64,000 nucleotides of DNA from Halicephalobus mephisto (lineage: Eukaryota; Nematoda; Chromadorea; Rhabditida; Panagrolaimidae), in contig SWDT01000052.1 in NCBI GenBank assembly GCA_009193035.1, positions 78,902 through 142,901 on the forward strand, written 5' to 3'. A program made the translations under genes and the position numbers. The notes below the pieces were generated by a model that was given only the letters and a program-made list of their open reading frames with translations, was not told where the DNA came from and searched no databases. Within the stretch, counting starts at the first letter, position 1; each line of letters starts with the position of its first letter. Below, piece by piece: positions 22,210 through 33,679 of this stretch.

Positions 22210-22830
22210 ACTTAGATGCACTTTTGCAATTTACATATTGTTATTGTGTTTCTTTGTTTTCGTGGATAAAATCATTGCCAGAAAGGATTGATGTTTTTTG
22301 TTGGGATAGTTGATGGAGGATTTACAGGAAAGGAAATAGAAGACCAATTATTTTAGAAAAAAGAACACTCATTCTTGAAAGAGAAAGAAGAAAAGTCGTT
22401 TTCGGAAGGGAGAGAAAGAATCATTTCTAAAAAAGAGGAAGGATAGAAGAAATTTCGTCTCTAAAAAGAAAGGAAAGGTAAAAGTTGCCTCTAAAAAAGA
22501 AAAAAAAGGAAAATTCGTCCTCGAAAGAAGGAAAAAGTAGAAATTTAGTTTTCAAAGAAAAATTACCCAAAAAGTGAAAATTCCAAGATCAGACTTGCAA
22601 GATAAAAGTCGAAATAGATATCTTCAAAATCCCAAAAATCACTAAAATCGGCAAGAAACTTGAATTTTTGCAAGTTTTCTTTAAAAATTATTTCAAAATT
22701 CCAGAATTTAAAAACAAAATACGCTTAAATAAGATCGAAAAAATCCCAGGACGAATTTTCGAACTTAATACTATCTTTAAAAACTTGTTATTTAAATTTT
22801 AAACAATTATTTTATTTCTTCGAAATTTAC
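22210..22830. other. Purine-rich 3' flank of MADF and glf-1
   Basis: 22340-22560 is an A/G-rich stretch with repeated gaaaagaag and ctctaaaaaaga words. It separates the convergent 3' ends of the MADF gene and glf-1. No gene is visible. Confidence 0.5.
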
Positions 22831-22835
22831 TGTAA

Positions 22836-25800
22836 CTAAAAAAGGGATTCTTCTTCTTGAAGAAGGACCCGTCCAACTAGTTGTCTTCCGATTTCGAAAC
22901 TGCAGTCTTGATTGGACATTTCGTACTTCCATCCCCCGAACCTCCCTCTCGAGAAGATCTGACGAGATTCGAGGACTTCAGTGGCTCTATCAAGTTCCGA
23001 TTGCCGTTCTATCGACGGGATAGGATACCCATAATCGAGTACAGTATTCCAAGAGGAGTAGACTTGATCAACTGAAGAAATAATTCCGGTTTCTAGAAGT
23101 CCTTCAACTGTCTTCTCCAGAAGGAAATCAGAATCCATTTTTTCGTCGCTTTTTAGTCCGATTTCACAAAGAACAGACCAGAATCTAGAAGGATCAGGAA
23201 CTAGCAACGGCGAAAAGTTGGAGATTACGGTACATCTGTAGAAGATTATTTCAGGTCGAGGAAAGTAGGCCCAACTGAGGGATTTAGTGAAGTCAGATCG
23301 GGGAAGACGGAGTCCGATCCCAACTAAGGCTACCTGAAAAACCGTACTATTATAAAAACAAAAATTAAAAATTATTACGAAACAGTCTGGACACGAGTTT
23401 TTTAAAATTTCCCAAAATTAAGAATTTCAGAAATTTTTACGTTTTTCCACTAGATTTTGAAGAGTTTACAAATTTTAGCAAGATTCTAGAAAGTTTCAGA
23501 ATTTTTCACTGTATTCTGAAAGGTCCTGCTAAATTTAGGAAAAACCTAAACTTTTAAAAAATTTTTGATATTTTATAAATTACTAAAGAAATTTCAAAAG
23601 CTTTGGGGATTTTCTTGAAATTAAAAAAATTCTAAATTTCCTAATAAATTCTAAAAAAACCTAAATCCTACTAAAAACCAAAATTTAAATTCGCCTTTGA
23701 AAATTTCGCTTCGAGATTTGGTTGCGCGCGATAATTTCGAGAAAGTCATCCGTAAACTCGCGTTTATATAAAAATTGTTTTTTCTATTTACCTGAGATTT
23801 GTTTGAAATTTATTCAAAACTACTTAAATACACCATTTTAATAATTCTCAACGTAAATAACGTAATTCTAACGTGTTTTTTAAATTGTTTATTTTTTTTG
23901 TTAAACTTGAATTTTCATATATCGACAATTTCCCTACTTTTTAGATTCGAGTTCTGGTTTATCCAAAAATGTCAGACTCCGAAGAGTAAGTCACTTCTAT
24001 TACTGCAAAATGCAAAATTTGCTTTCAGTAACTACTACGACGACAATTCCCAGTCTCCAGAAGCCGTCCCAACTCAAGACGACGAGGACGAAGACGAACT
24101 TGACGCTTTCATGTCTTCTATCGAGAAACAAGCTGCTCATGATAAACAGGAATCTGAAGACAAAGCGAAAAAAGTCGAAGAAACAGGGGACACAGGTGCC
24201 GGGCCGAGCAACAGGGTAGATTTAGACGCCGAAGACGAAGCAGATGAATTCGTTCTCAATTACGATCCTTCCAAAATGCTCACAGAGGAAGAAGACATCG
24301 ATGATTATGCTCTCGCTGACACTGCCAGAGGTAGAGACGAAGAAGGCAACGTTATTTACCAAGGATCCAGGAAAGCTGCTGCTATTCCTCCTCCTAGCGA
24401 ATCCATTTCCGAAGTACCTTCGACTGCCGCATCTGAAGTCACACCACCACCTCCTCCTCCTCCGGAACCTAAGAAAGAAGTCAAGCCCCCACCGACTGAA
24501 GCCGAACTTTTTGCTCAATCCAAGAGAGCTGTCAAACGCTATCACCAATGGGGATTTACTAAAGGCAACACAGATTCCATGGTTCCTGCTCCTCCTCCAC
24601 CACCTCCTGACGAACCACAACCGACAAAAAAGAAATCTCGCTTCAGTGATTGATGAATATCCCCTCAAGGAAACTCGTCTGTTTTATCAAAGTTGACGGT
24701 CAGCACGCAAGATCGAAACTTAGACTTGTCAAGATGATTCAAGAAATCCACACAAGTTATCAATTTAATCAGGACAGCTTTTTGGATAAAAAATCTGCGA
24801 ACATTGTTTCGGCACGAAAATCCCAAATTCCGGTCTTGCATGTTGGCCGTCAACTTTGATAAAACAAAGATCTGATCTCGTTGATTTATGAAATGAAAAC
24901 CAACCTTTGAATGCTTCAGATTCAGGTCGGGACACAATCCAGTGATCTTCCCCAGCACAGTCAGCGGTATTGTGGAGATGAGAAAGTCATACTGTATTGT
25001 AGAAATGGACCCGGATTTCTCTCTTACTGTAATTTCTTTCTTTTCTGGATTTACTTTGGTGACGGTAGTGCTGAATCGGAACCAGGATTTTGGGTATTTC
25101 GCAACTACCCTCTTCCACAGTTCCCCCATTCCAAGACAATCTGCAGGGTACCTAAATTATGAAAATATATTATTGTAAAACTGAAAATGAACATTATTGA
25201 GAAATGATTTTGACAGATTTTCTAGAAATTGCTAAAATTGTAGATTTTAAGTTTTTACTAGATCCCGGAAATTTCTGGCGGATTCTGATTTTGTGGTATT
25301 TTAAAAAACAAAAGTTAAAATTTTCACAAAGTGATTTAAAATGAATTTTTAGGATTTTCTGAAAACTTTAAAATTACTAGTTTTAAAGATTATTGAATTT
25401 TAAGTTTGAAATTTTGATATAATAGAAAAATCAAAAAATCCAACCTAAAAAAACTCCTGTCATGTTTGGTGTCGTGATCTATCAAGTCTTGTTTATCCAG
25501 CGCTGCTCTCATTTGAATAGCTTCGAGATCGACTTTGGGTACTCTGCCTTCTACCCACTTGCAGTTCATCTCATTCAACTTCACCGTCCAGACCTGGAAA
25601 TTCAAAATTAACAAAAATCATGAATCTTAGAAATTGCCTCAAAGGAGATTTTTAAAAAATCAAAGTAGTCTAAAATTTTGAGTGGTACTTATTTCGCAAT
25701 CTTATACAATTTCGTAATCGATCATATTATAAAAATCATGAATCTTAGAAATTGCCTCGAAGAGGATTTTTAAAAATCAAAGTAGTCTAAAATTTCGATT

Positions 25801-26578
25801 TTACGTAATAGTACTTTGGCAATTGATTTTTCGGGGTTATATTATTTTTAAGTAGATCTAGAACCTTCTAAATTAGGATATATAAAGTGCAAAAGATCCA
25901 TCTACCCGAGATTAAGGATTATATATGGGATTGTATGTAAAAATAAAAAACCACACTGGTACAGTAACCTGGAAATGAGTAATTATGCTTAATGAATTTA
26001 AACTCACTTTTTCGTTGTAAGGTCTGATGAAGATTTCCTGGAGGGTTTTTCCGAAAAAATAAAGAGAAAATTCTTCAAAATTGGCAAAATCTTTTTTTTC
26101 TTGATCCTGGAACCGATTCTGGAGTTCCTTGACGCAGGTTTGTTTCACGTCCTCCGGGAAGTATGGGACTGAGGACTGGACCGGATAGGGGACGTAGTTG
26201 GACTCTGGGTCTTGGGGTGGGTGTGATCCCAGCACGTGTTTCATGTCTGCTTTGACGGTTCTCTTGATGCAGTGCCATTCTGGAACGACGGATTGAAGTG
26301 TTTTCAGAAAAGAAGAAAATCTGGAAGCTCCGGTGATGTGCACCCCGAGATCCCAACTGAACCCGTTGTGGTCCGTCACGGTCGAAGCTAATCCTCCAGG
26401 AACCGGCTCTTTTTCGACAACAGAAACTTCTAAATCCTGGAAATTATATATTAAAAATAATTAAATGTGTGAAACTCACCTCCAGAATCCCGTTTTCTAT
26501 CAAGTCCGAAATTCTCGAAACCGCCCCGATCCCCGTCGGCCCGGCCCCGACAATCACTATTTTTTGCTTATTTGACAT
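22836..26578 (-). CDS. glf-1: UDP-galactopyranose mutase (GLF-1)
   Basis: Five minus-strand exons, 26480-26578, 26008-26436, 25445-25593, 24905-25151 and 22836-23333, join in phase to 473 residues, close to the known nematode enzyme. The enzyme interconverts UDP-galactopyranose and UDP-galactofuranose with reduced FAD, and in C. elegans is needed for surface coat and cuticle. The N-terminus carries the FAD-binding Rossmann motif (IVIVGAGPTGIGA), then PGGLA. The middle has WDLGVHI, PYPVQSS and FIRPYNEKVW, which match the substrate and flavin loops of eukaryotic mutases. The last exon has the C-terminal FAD signature: YFPRPEIIFYRCTVISN, DYGYPIPS and FSRGRFGGWKYE followed by NQD. No signal peptide is seen, so it should be cytosolic. 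Intron 4 (1.57 kb) contains a complete plus-strand gene. Upstream of the ATG lies a threefold repeat that may provide alternative first exons. Confidence 0.92.
23969..24653 (+). CDS. DDX42-N-terminus-like acidic protein without helicase core, nested in glf-1
   Basis: Two exons, 23969-23985 and 24029-24653, give 213 residues; the 43-bp intron has gtaagt and ctttcag. The sequence DELDAFMSSIEKQAAHDK, an acidic block ending in EDEADEFVLNYDPSKML, and EEDIDDYALADT...EEGNVIY follow the same order as the region in front of the helicase core of DDX42 (SF3b125): (P)LEAFM...DQAARD, a DDQEAYFRYM block, and EEEEDNLEYDSDGNP. After that the protein diverges into Pro-rich runs and ends in KKKSRFSD. No DEAD-box motif I, II or VI occurs. 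It may be a truncated paralogue or a separate spliceosome-linked protein sharing that segment. It lies wholly within intron 4 of glf-1 on the opposite strand. Confidence 0.65.
24680..24866. mobile_element. 187-bp MITE with ~33-bp terminal inverted repeats
   Basis: The left end gttttatcaaagttgacggt and the right end caactttgataaaac are near-perfect inverses over about 33 bp with three mismatches. It lies 26 bp past the stop of the nested gene, probably in its 3' UTR, and within glf-1 intron 4. The termini match the foldback element at 385-1510. Confidence 0.75.
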
Positions 26579-26754
26579 AACGAATATGGAACTGAATAAA
26601 ATTCAAGATCAATAAAACAATCAAAATTAGATCACTAGAATTGTCCGTTCTAATTTGACCTTGCGGTTCTGATCTGACGTAAATTTGACAGGAAAATAAA
26701 AATCAGACCAAAATTCAATGAAAATAAAAAGTATCAATATATGGAATTTTATAA

Positions 26755-27320
26755 ATTCTAATAATTACCTCAAGTCCCGGCCAGATTATCCATTGTAAAT
26801 TTGGAAATTTCGGACGTTCCGAAACGAAAATACTGAAAAAAATCCGTCATTGAAAAAGTATTTTTTAGTGATGAATTTATTCACAAATAAGTTAAAATCA
26901 CGGAATTTGACTAAAAATAAAAATAAAAATAAAATAAAATAAAAATCACGAAATATTGATATATGAAATTTTGCAAATTCTAATGTTTACCTAAAATCCT
27001 AGTCAGATTACTCTTCGAAATTTTGCGAAATTTGCATGTTTTAAAGCAAAAATATTTCGGTTAATTTTATTCTTTATTGAAGATTCTATTTTTTGTTTTT
27101 TTAACGATAAACTTCTTTATAAACATGTTAAAACTACGTAAATATGATAAAAAAATAGAAATTAAACTAAAATAAAACTTTAAAATAAAAAAAATTACGA
27201 AATAACAAAAAATTAAACTTCACTGATGAGTCGCGTTGTTTACCTAAAATTCTGGCCAAATTACCCTTCGAAATCTTCCGAAATTTGCATGTCTTGACGC
27301 GAAAATATTTCAAAATCAGT
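26755..27320. repeat. Threefold repeat between glf-1 and the coiled-coil gene
   Basis: Three diverged copies begin at about 26762, 26987 and 27238. Each has acctaaaattctggccaaat-like sequence, then ttcgaaatttt, then aatttgcatgt and a block with aaaatattt. On the minus strand each begins with the donor-like ttttaggtaaaca or cttgaggtaatta. They could be duplicated noncoding first exons or promoter units for glf-1, or shared promoters for both divergent genes. Confidence 0.6.
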
Positions 27321-27368
27321 TTAGTTCGTTTTTTACCGGCGGATTTCTTAATTTTTTTCTTTTCGAAA

Positions 27369-28541
27369 ATGGATTCTTCTTTAGACAGTTTAGATTCACG
27401 TACTCCGACTTTCTGGACGAGCTCCATCACCGACTACGATCTCGAGAACATGCCCGAACTTGAGGTTGGTTTTTTTTAATTTTCTTTATTTTCTACTTTT
27501 TAAAATTTATATATCGAAAAACACTTTTCAGCGCCTTAGATATGAGAATAAAAAGTTAAAACACGAAAATGAGAAGCTGAGACACGAAAATGAAGTATTG
27601 AAGCTGGATTGTGAAAGTTACACTAGTTTGATGGATGTCGAGCGTGGGAAAAATCTGAAAAGATGTCAAGAACTTGAGGAGAAAATTTCCTACTTGTCTG
27701 AAGTCATAGAAGCCCAAGGTCAGTCGAAGGAATTAATTGAGATTTTGAACAAGAATATTGAGATTGTTCTGGTTTCTGAACGTGAGTTGAAAGTCATCTA
27801 CCAGACCCAGCAACAGATGGCCGACCGTGCCCTGACCGTCCACAGCCATTTGAGCTCTGTGTCAAAGAAGATTGTGGACAAATTGGACGCAATAGGACTT
27901 GGAAACGATGTGAACAGTTGGACTTGTCCTGTTGATGATGAAATTCTTCAAGAAAACGCTTCTCCGAGTCATGAGATGGAAATTTACGAACAGGTTTAAT
28001 TTTCGACTTGTTAATTTTCCTTATTTTTGTTTTCCAGGACCTTACAATCAAGGAATTCAAGAGTACCAATTCAGAGAAGACGGATTCAACTCGAGAAGTC
28101 AAAAATCCCCCGAATGCCGAGACGGGTGTGTGTATGGATGGAGGTCACTTTCCTTGCGAAGAACACTGTGCAAAATACAAAGCAGAGATGCAAATCCTCA
28201 AGGATGTCATCAAGAAATTGACAAATGACAAACGAGGCATCTCCTCGACTTCTAACGATGAACACGGACAGATTGCTGTTTTGACTTCTCGTTTGGTCAT
28301 GGCCCGACTTGCCCTAGGAGAATTAAACCCTACCGAAGCCTACAAGACCCTCCAAGAAGCGAATGCTCTGGCTACTTACACCATGGAAGATTTGGAAGTA
28401 ATCGCGGCAAGTACCCAGAAGAAGAAGACGAAGACAACCGGCGTGAAGAAGCTGCAACGGCTCAAGCGAATCTTCTCAACAAAACGTACTGCACCCGTTG
28501 TTCGTGATCCCATGCCTCCTGTTTGTGAAGAAGAAAATTGA
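27369..28541 (+). CDS. Coiled-coil protein, nematode type, function unknown
   Basis: Exons 27369-27464, 27532-27993 and 28038-28541 join in phase to 353 residues. The first exon is Ser/Asp-rich. Exon 2 opens with a heptad-patterned stretch (RLRYENKKLKHENEKLRHEN) and stays helical to about residue 150. The final exon carries a short Cys/His-containing segment (GVCMDGGHFPCEEHCAKYKA), which might bind a metal, then a helical stretch and a basic tail rich in KKKTKTT and RLKRIF. No signal peptide or membrane segment is present. The start is supported by the phase of exon 1 and an upstream run of mixed sequence. I do not recognise a family; a cytoskeletal or scaffold role is only a guess. Confidence 0.75.
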
Positions 28542-28544
28542 TCA

Positions 28545-28965
28545 GTTACCAAAGTTAGAGTTTTGTTTGACTTGTACAATAGAATGTTTTGATTGTAGCT
28601 AGATTTGTGGTTATATGAAATTGATTCCTTGAGAACGTCGGTATTGTGGCGTTATGTGGATCTGTTGCCAATTGTTTTCTTTCGAAATTTTCTTCAAATT
28701 CGGAATTTCGTGTTTTTAGAATTGTTTGGGATTAGTGGGATTCTGAAGGGTTTGGGAATCTTGCAAGGGATTCTGGAGCCTTCTAGAATACAGTAGGAAT
28801 TTCGGAAATCTATCGTGAGATTCTGGAATGCTTAAAAATCTCGTTGAAATTTCTATATTTTTCCAAAATTGAATAGAAATTTAAAATTAACATGTAAAAT
28901 TTCAAATATTTTTAATTTTTATATTAAGGGAATTTCGTAATGTTTTAATGGAAATTTTTGGGATT
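28545..28965. other. Spacer between the coiled-coil gene and tut-1
   Basis: About 430 bp without coding signal. It ends with ttgggatttcag, an acceptor-like site one base before the tut-1 ATG, compatible with trans-splicing of a downstream operon gene. Confidence 0.45.
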
Positions 28966-28970
28966 TCAGA

Positions 28971-31032
28971 ATGCATTGTTTCAATTGTGAATCCCCTCCT
29001 TCTATTCAGATAGCTAAAACCGGGGACAGAGCCTGTGTTCCGTGTTTCCTCCATTGGTTTGAAGAAGTAAGTTAATTTTTACTAAAAAATCTATATATCA
29101 ATATATACTGAAAATCGATACATGATTTTTATCATGATTCGATATATGAATTTTCACTGAAAAGTATATATATGGATTTCTATTGAAAATTGATATATGA
29201 ATTTTCACTGAAAAGTTTATATATGGATTTCTGTTAAAAAATTGATATATGAATTTTCACTGAAAAGTATATATATGGAGTTTTATTGGAAATTGATATA
29301 TGAATTTCTACTAAAAAGTTTATATATGGATTTCTATTGGAAATTGATATATGAATTTCTACTAAAAAGTTTATATATGGATTTCTATTGGAAATTGATA
29401 TATGAATTTTCACCGAGAAGTTGATATATGAACTTTATTTTTAGGATGTGCACAAAACCATAATTGAAACCAAAATTTTTACCAAAGGCGAAAAAGCAGC
29501 AATTGGGGTTTCTGGAGGCAAGGATTCAACGGTTTTGGCTCATACTATGCATATTCTGAATCAACGTCATGATTACGGATTGGAGCTTTTTCTGATTTGC
29601 ATTGATGAAGGAATAGAAGGATACAGAGATCATTCTATCAAAGAAGTTTTGAAAAATGAAAAAGATTTGGGGTTGCCGTTGAAGATTCTGAGTTACAAGG
29701 ACCTTTATGGATGGACGATGGACGAGATTGTCAAGAAAATTGGAAGTAAAAATAATTGCACCTTTTGTGGAGTCTTCAGAAGACAAGCACTAGATAGGTA
29801 AGTGATTTTTTGAAACGAATTTTGTTAATTTTAATTAATTAGGGAAGTTCGTGAGATATATAAAAAGTTGAGTAAGACTTTAGTGGTAGGATAGATTTTT
29901 TAAATTTTATATCCCCTTACTAAGGTATAGTTTAGAGATTTATTTATAAAGGAACAAAAATTTTTTATAGAAATTTTTGAGGGTTCATTCTTAGGGGAAT
30001 TAGGAGGTTTACCGATATATAAATTTGGATAATTTATTCATAGAAGGGCTTTGAGGGTTCATTCTTAGAGGAATTAGGAGGTTTACCGATATATAAATTT
30101 GGATAATTTATTCATAGAGGGGTTTTGGAAGTTTATTCATAGGGAATCTGAAAATTTATCTATATAAGAACTTAAGACACTCATTCATAAGTAGTTTGGG
30201 GGGTGCATTTATAAGCGGTTTAGGGATTTATTCATATAGGAACTTGGGGAGACTTTTTATAGAAGGTTTGGGGGTTTACAGGTGATTTGGAGATTTATTT
30301 ATATAGGAACTTTGGAGATTTATTTATATAGGAACTTAGGAGGTTCTTTTTAGGGGGGTTTTGGGGATTCATGTGCACTAGAAACTATATAATGTTGGTT
30401 TTTATGTAAATTAATATTTTTAGAGGAGCAGCGAAATGCGGAGCGTTGAAAGTCGTTACTGGACATAATGCGGACGATGTTGCTGAAACTGTTTTGATGA
30501 ATCTTCTGAGAGGCGATATAGCGAGATTAGAAAGGAGTGCCAGTTATGTCACGGGTGTAGAAGGTGGCATTACGAGGGTGAAACCGTTCAGGTACTCGTA
30601 TCAGAAAGATATTGTTTTTTATGCACATTTTAAAAAATTAAATTATTTTTCTGTTGAATGTTCTTATTCGCCAAATGCCTACAGAGGTTATGTCAGGTTT
30701 GGTTTTAATTTTGAATTTAAATTTAAAATTTTTTTAGAAATCACCTAAAAATGCTGGAAAGGATATCCCCAAGGACGATTATGGAAATAGTAAGATCGGG
30801 AGAATCAGTGGGAGTTGTTAAAAAAGACATGTTGCCGACCCAAAGACAATGTATCAAATGCGGTTACATATCTAGTCAAGAATTGTGTCAAGCATGTAGA
30901 TTACTTACTGGATTGAATTCTGGAGAAGTTAATTTAGGTATTGCTAAATCGACGAAAAAACAAAAAAATGAAGAAACAGGATGTGGAAATGATGGAAGTT
31001 GTGGATGTTCAGAAAAAAAAGTTGATTTTTGA
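28971..31032 (+). CDS. tut-1: Cytoplasmic tRNA 2-thiolation protein 1 (CTU1/NCS6)
   Basis: Exons 28971-29066, 29445-29797, 30424-30696 and 30738-31032 join in phase to 338 residues (human CTU1 has about 348). The enzyme activates the wobble uridine of Lys, Glu and Gln tRNAs by adenylation and adds sulfur, together with CTU2 and the URM1 pathway. Visible marks: an N-terminal CFNC...CVPC zinc-binding pair, the PP-loop GVSGGKDS, a CTFCG motif with the catalytic-type cysteine, [19 protein letters not shown], and a C-terminal zinc ribbon (CIKCG...CQAC). A short Cys/Gly-rich tail ([14 protein letters not shown]) follows. All catalytic motifs are complete. Introns 1 and 2 are filled by tandem repeats. 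The acceptor-like site at the ATG suggests trans-splicing. Confidence 0.93.
29085..29435 (+). repeat. Tandem repeat (~50 bp) in tut-1 intron 1
   Basis: Units of tgatatatgaatttctact followed by tatatatggatttctattgg, six or seven copies, increasingly regular toward the 3' end. The frame through it (29242-29424) is an artefact of the repeat. Confidence 0.85.
29930..30370 (+). repeat. Degenerate repeat in tut-1 intron 2
   Basis: Units such as ggaattaggaggtttaccg then atatataaatttggataatt and ttattcatagag recur. The clearest pair is near 29978-30120; further copies to 30370 are worn. Confidence 0.7.
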
Positions 31033-31039
31033 AGACTTT

Positions 31040-31590
31040 AATAAATTTTTATTTTAGAAAATTTAAAAAATATAAGGTTTTTAAACCTTGATTGTATTTA
31101 ATTTTTTTTAAAAGTATTTTTGGAGTTTTTTAATTTTATATATTTTTTTGATATTTTAGGAATTTTTTAAACATTTTATTTTTTTAGAAATATTTTTGGA
31201 GTTTTTAATATATTTTTTTGCTTTTTTAAACATATTTTTTTGTTTTTTTTTAATATTTTTGGGATTTTTATATAATTTTTAATATATTTTTTGTTTTTTT
31301 AATGTTTTTTAAAAATATTTTTGGAATTTTTTTTGTTTTTTTATATATTTTTTTATTTTTTAATATTTTTTAAAAATATTTTTGAAGTTTTTTTATATAT
31401 TTTCTTATTTTTTAAAATATTTTTAGAGTTTTTTTTGTACTTTTTTTAATATATTTTTTTGTTTTTTAATGTTTTTTAAAATACTTTTGAAGTTTTCTTT
31501 GTTTTTTTATATATTTTCTTATTTTTTAAAATATTTTTGAAGTTTTTTTTGTATTTTTTTTATATATTTTTTGTTTTTTTAATGTTTTTG
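31040..31590. repeat. T-rich degenerate array upstream of the ZNF830-like gene
   Basis: Units of tttttaaaatatttttggagt and ttttgtttttttatatattt repeat through most of the spacer. The run ends in ttttggttttag directly before the next ATG. Confidence 0.7.
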
Positions 31591-31597
31591 GTTTTAG

Positions 31598-32604
31598 ATG
31601 TCATCGACAGGAAAGTTTTGCCCGGCTTGTTCGATCAATGTTAATCCTAAGTTGTGGACTGCACATACAACAGGTAGAAAACATAAACAAAAAGTTGCAG
31701 AATTAAAAGCAGAAGCGGCTAAACAAGGAAAAACGGAAAAAAGATCATTTCCTCGTCATACTGTAGATGAAATTGGAACAGCAAAGAAACCTAAATGTGA
31801 GTTTTTTAAATTTAATTTTTGTAGTTTTTATAACAGTAATTTTGAAAATAATGTTTAAATTTTAAACATTTGTCGAAATTATTTTGGAATTTTGAAAATA
31901 ATGCTTAAATTCTAATAATTTGTCGAAATTATTTTGTAGTTTTTGAAAATAATGCTTAAATTCTAATAATTTGTCGAAATTATTTTGTAATTTTTGAATT
32001 AATGTTTAAATTTTAAACATTTGTCGAAATTATTTTGTAGTTTTTGAAAATAATGTTTAAATTTTAAACATTTGTCGAAATTATTTTGTAATTTTTGAAT
32101 TAATGTTTAAATTTTAAACATTTGTCGAAATTATTCCGTAATTTTATTTTTTGGATTTTTGTTATTATTTTGTTTTCAGTAGATCCATCTCCTTCGTCGT
32201 CTGGAGCTGTCTCGAATGGAAATTCAGGAACGATGAATGGACCTAAAAGTGAACTTGCGTTTATTCCGGCGGGTTTCTTTGATAATCCTGAATTAGATAA
32301 CAAAACAGAAGCTACTATCAATAAATCGAAGGAATTGGATGCGGAATATGCGAAATTTATGAATGAAATATCGCAAGTACAGGAGGAAGTGGCGGTGGAA
32401 GAGGCTGTGGAAGACAGAAGTTTCAATCGTGAGAGACAATTGGAGGCTATAGATGAAACTATGGGTTACTGGCGGTCGTTGAATGAATTAGAAAAGAAAA
32501 AAGAAACAATAGAAACGTTGAAAAATGAAAGAGAAAATGAAGAAAGTGAAGATGAAGATCTGGATTTGGATTTGGATAATTGGAGAGCAAGAAGGATTTT
32601 TTAA
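31598..32604 (+). CDS. ZNF830 (CCDC16)-like zinc-finger protein
   Basis: Exons 31598-31796 and 32180-32604 join in phase to 207 residues. The N-terminus has one C2H2 finger of the matrin/U1 type (FCPACSINVNPKLWTAHTTG then RKHK). The middle holds IPAGFFDN. The C-terminus is coiled-coil and acidic and ends in DNWRARRIF, matching the order in ZNF830: finger, LPxxFFD, coiled coil, then the NWR tail. ZNF830 is a nuclear protein linked to splicing complexes and genome stability. This copy is shorter than the human one (about 370) but has both ends. It follows tut-1 on the same strand with a trans-splice-like acceptor abutting the ATG. Confidence 0.8.
31845..32145 (+). repeat. Tandem repeat (~60 bp) in the ZNF830-like intron
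   Basis: Five copies of a unit with aatgtttaaattttaaacat and ttgtcgaaattattttg. The core aaatttt/aaacattt words are partly palindromic. Confidence 0.85.
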
Positions 32605-32734
32605 TTCTGTAATAAATGGATGTTTTTATTTTTTAATGGTGATGGATTCTGGAGATTTGGATGTTTTTGTCAGATATCGAGGAATCGGTGTGGTTGTGTG
32701 AAGGATATGAGGTTTTTTATTTATCTAAGCAGTA

Positions 32735-33310
32735 AGATTTAGTACAATAATTATATGTATGTTAATAGCTAGTCAACATTGTGTTTGTTGTGGAGATAGC
32801 ATGCCTACTGTCTAACATGTAGGGTTTTCTTCTCGAAACTTAGTTTGTTTTATCATAGCCAGTTGATACGGTAGTACAACAGAAATCAAAAATAATAACT
32901 GTATATGTTAATAATTAGTTGATACTTAATCTATCGTCTACAGTATGCCTACTGTCTGGCATATAGGATTTTCTTTTCGAAACTTAGTTTGTTTTATAAT
33001 ACCCAGTTGATACGGTAGTACAACAGAAATCAAACACAATAACTGTATATATTAATAATTAATTGATACTTAGTCTATCGTCTACAGTATGCCTACTGTC
33101 TGGCATATAGGGTTTTCTTCTTGAGACTTTGTTTTATCATAGCCAGTTGATACGGTAGTACAACAGAAATCAAACACAATAACTGTATATATTAATAATT
33201 AGTTGATACTTAGTCTATCGTCTACAGTATGCTCACTACCCATAACATAGAGTACTTCTCTTTAAGACCTGGTTTGTTTTATCATAGCCAGTTGATGTAA
33301 TGGTATAACA
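32735..33310 (+). repeat. Minisatellite, ~135-145-bp unit, four to five copies
   Basis: Each unit has ccagttgatacggtagtaca, then aataactgtatat, gatacttagtctatcgtcta and cagtatgcctactgtctggc. Starts fall near 32870, 33001, 33142 and 33288; an eroded copy precedes them and the last is partial. Confidence 0.85.
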
Positions 33311-33679
33311 CTTTCTGTTTAGTACTGTATGTGGATTGATGTAAACAAGAAGGTTTCAGAATCTCGAGAATTTTGAAACGTTTAATTTAAAAAATTTTCG
33401 GAAATTGAAAAATTTCTAAAAAATTATGTTGAAATAATTTTTTTATAAAATTTTTTAGAAATTTCCAAAATCCAAACAGAACTATTTGAAACCCGAAATT
33501 CGTGTTGAGACAATTTCGTAAAAAAATGATTTTTAATTTCTACTGTGAGAAAATATGTAAATTTATAAAAATTATAAAATTTGTAAAATTATTGAAATAT
33601 GACAATTAAGGTTTTGATGGAAAATTAGCTATAACTTGTTTGTGCTTTGTTTTATTCAAATTAATGGTTAAAATTAAAA

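Noticed and set aside
24222..24668. A 148-codon minus-strand open frame
   Set aside because: Antisense to the nested acidic/Pro-rich gene; Arg/Ser/Phe-rich content follows from the complement of Pro and Glu codons.
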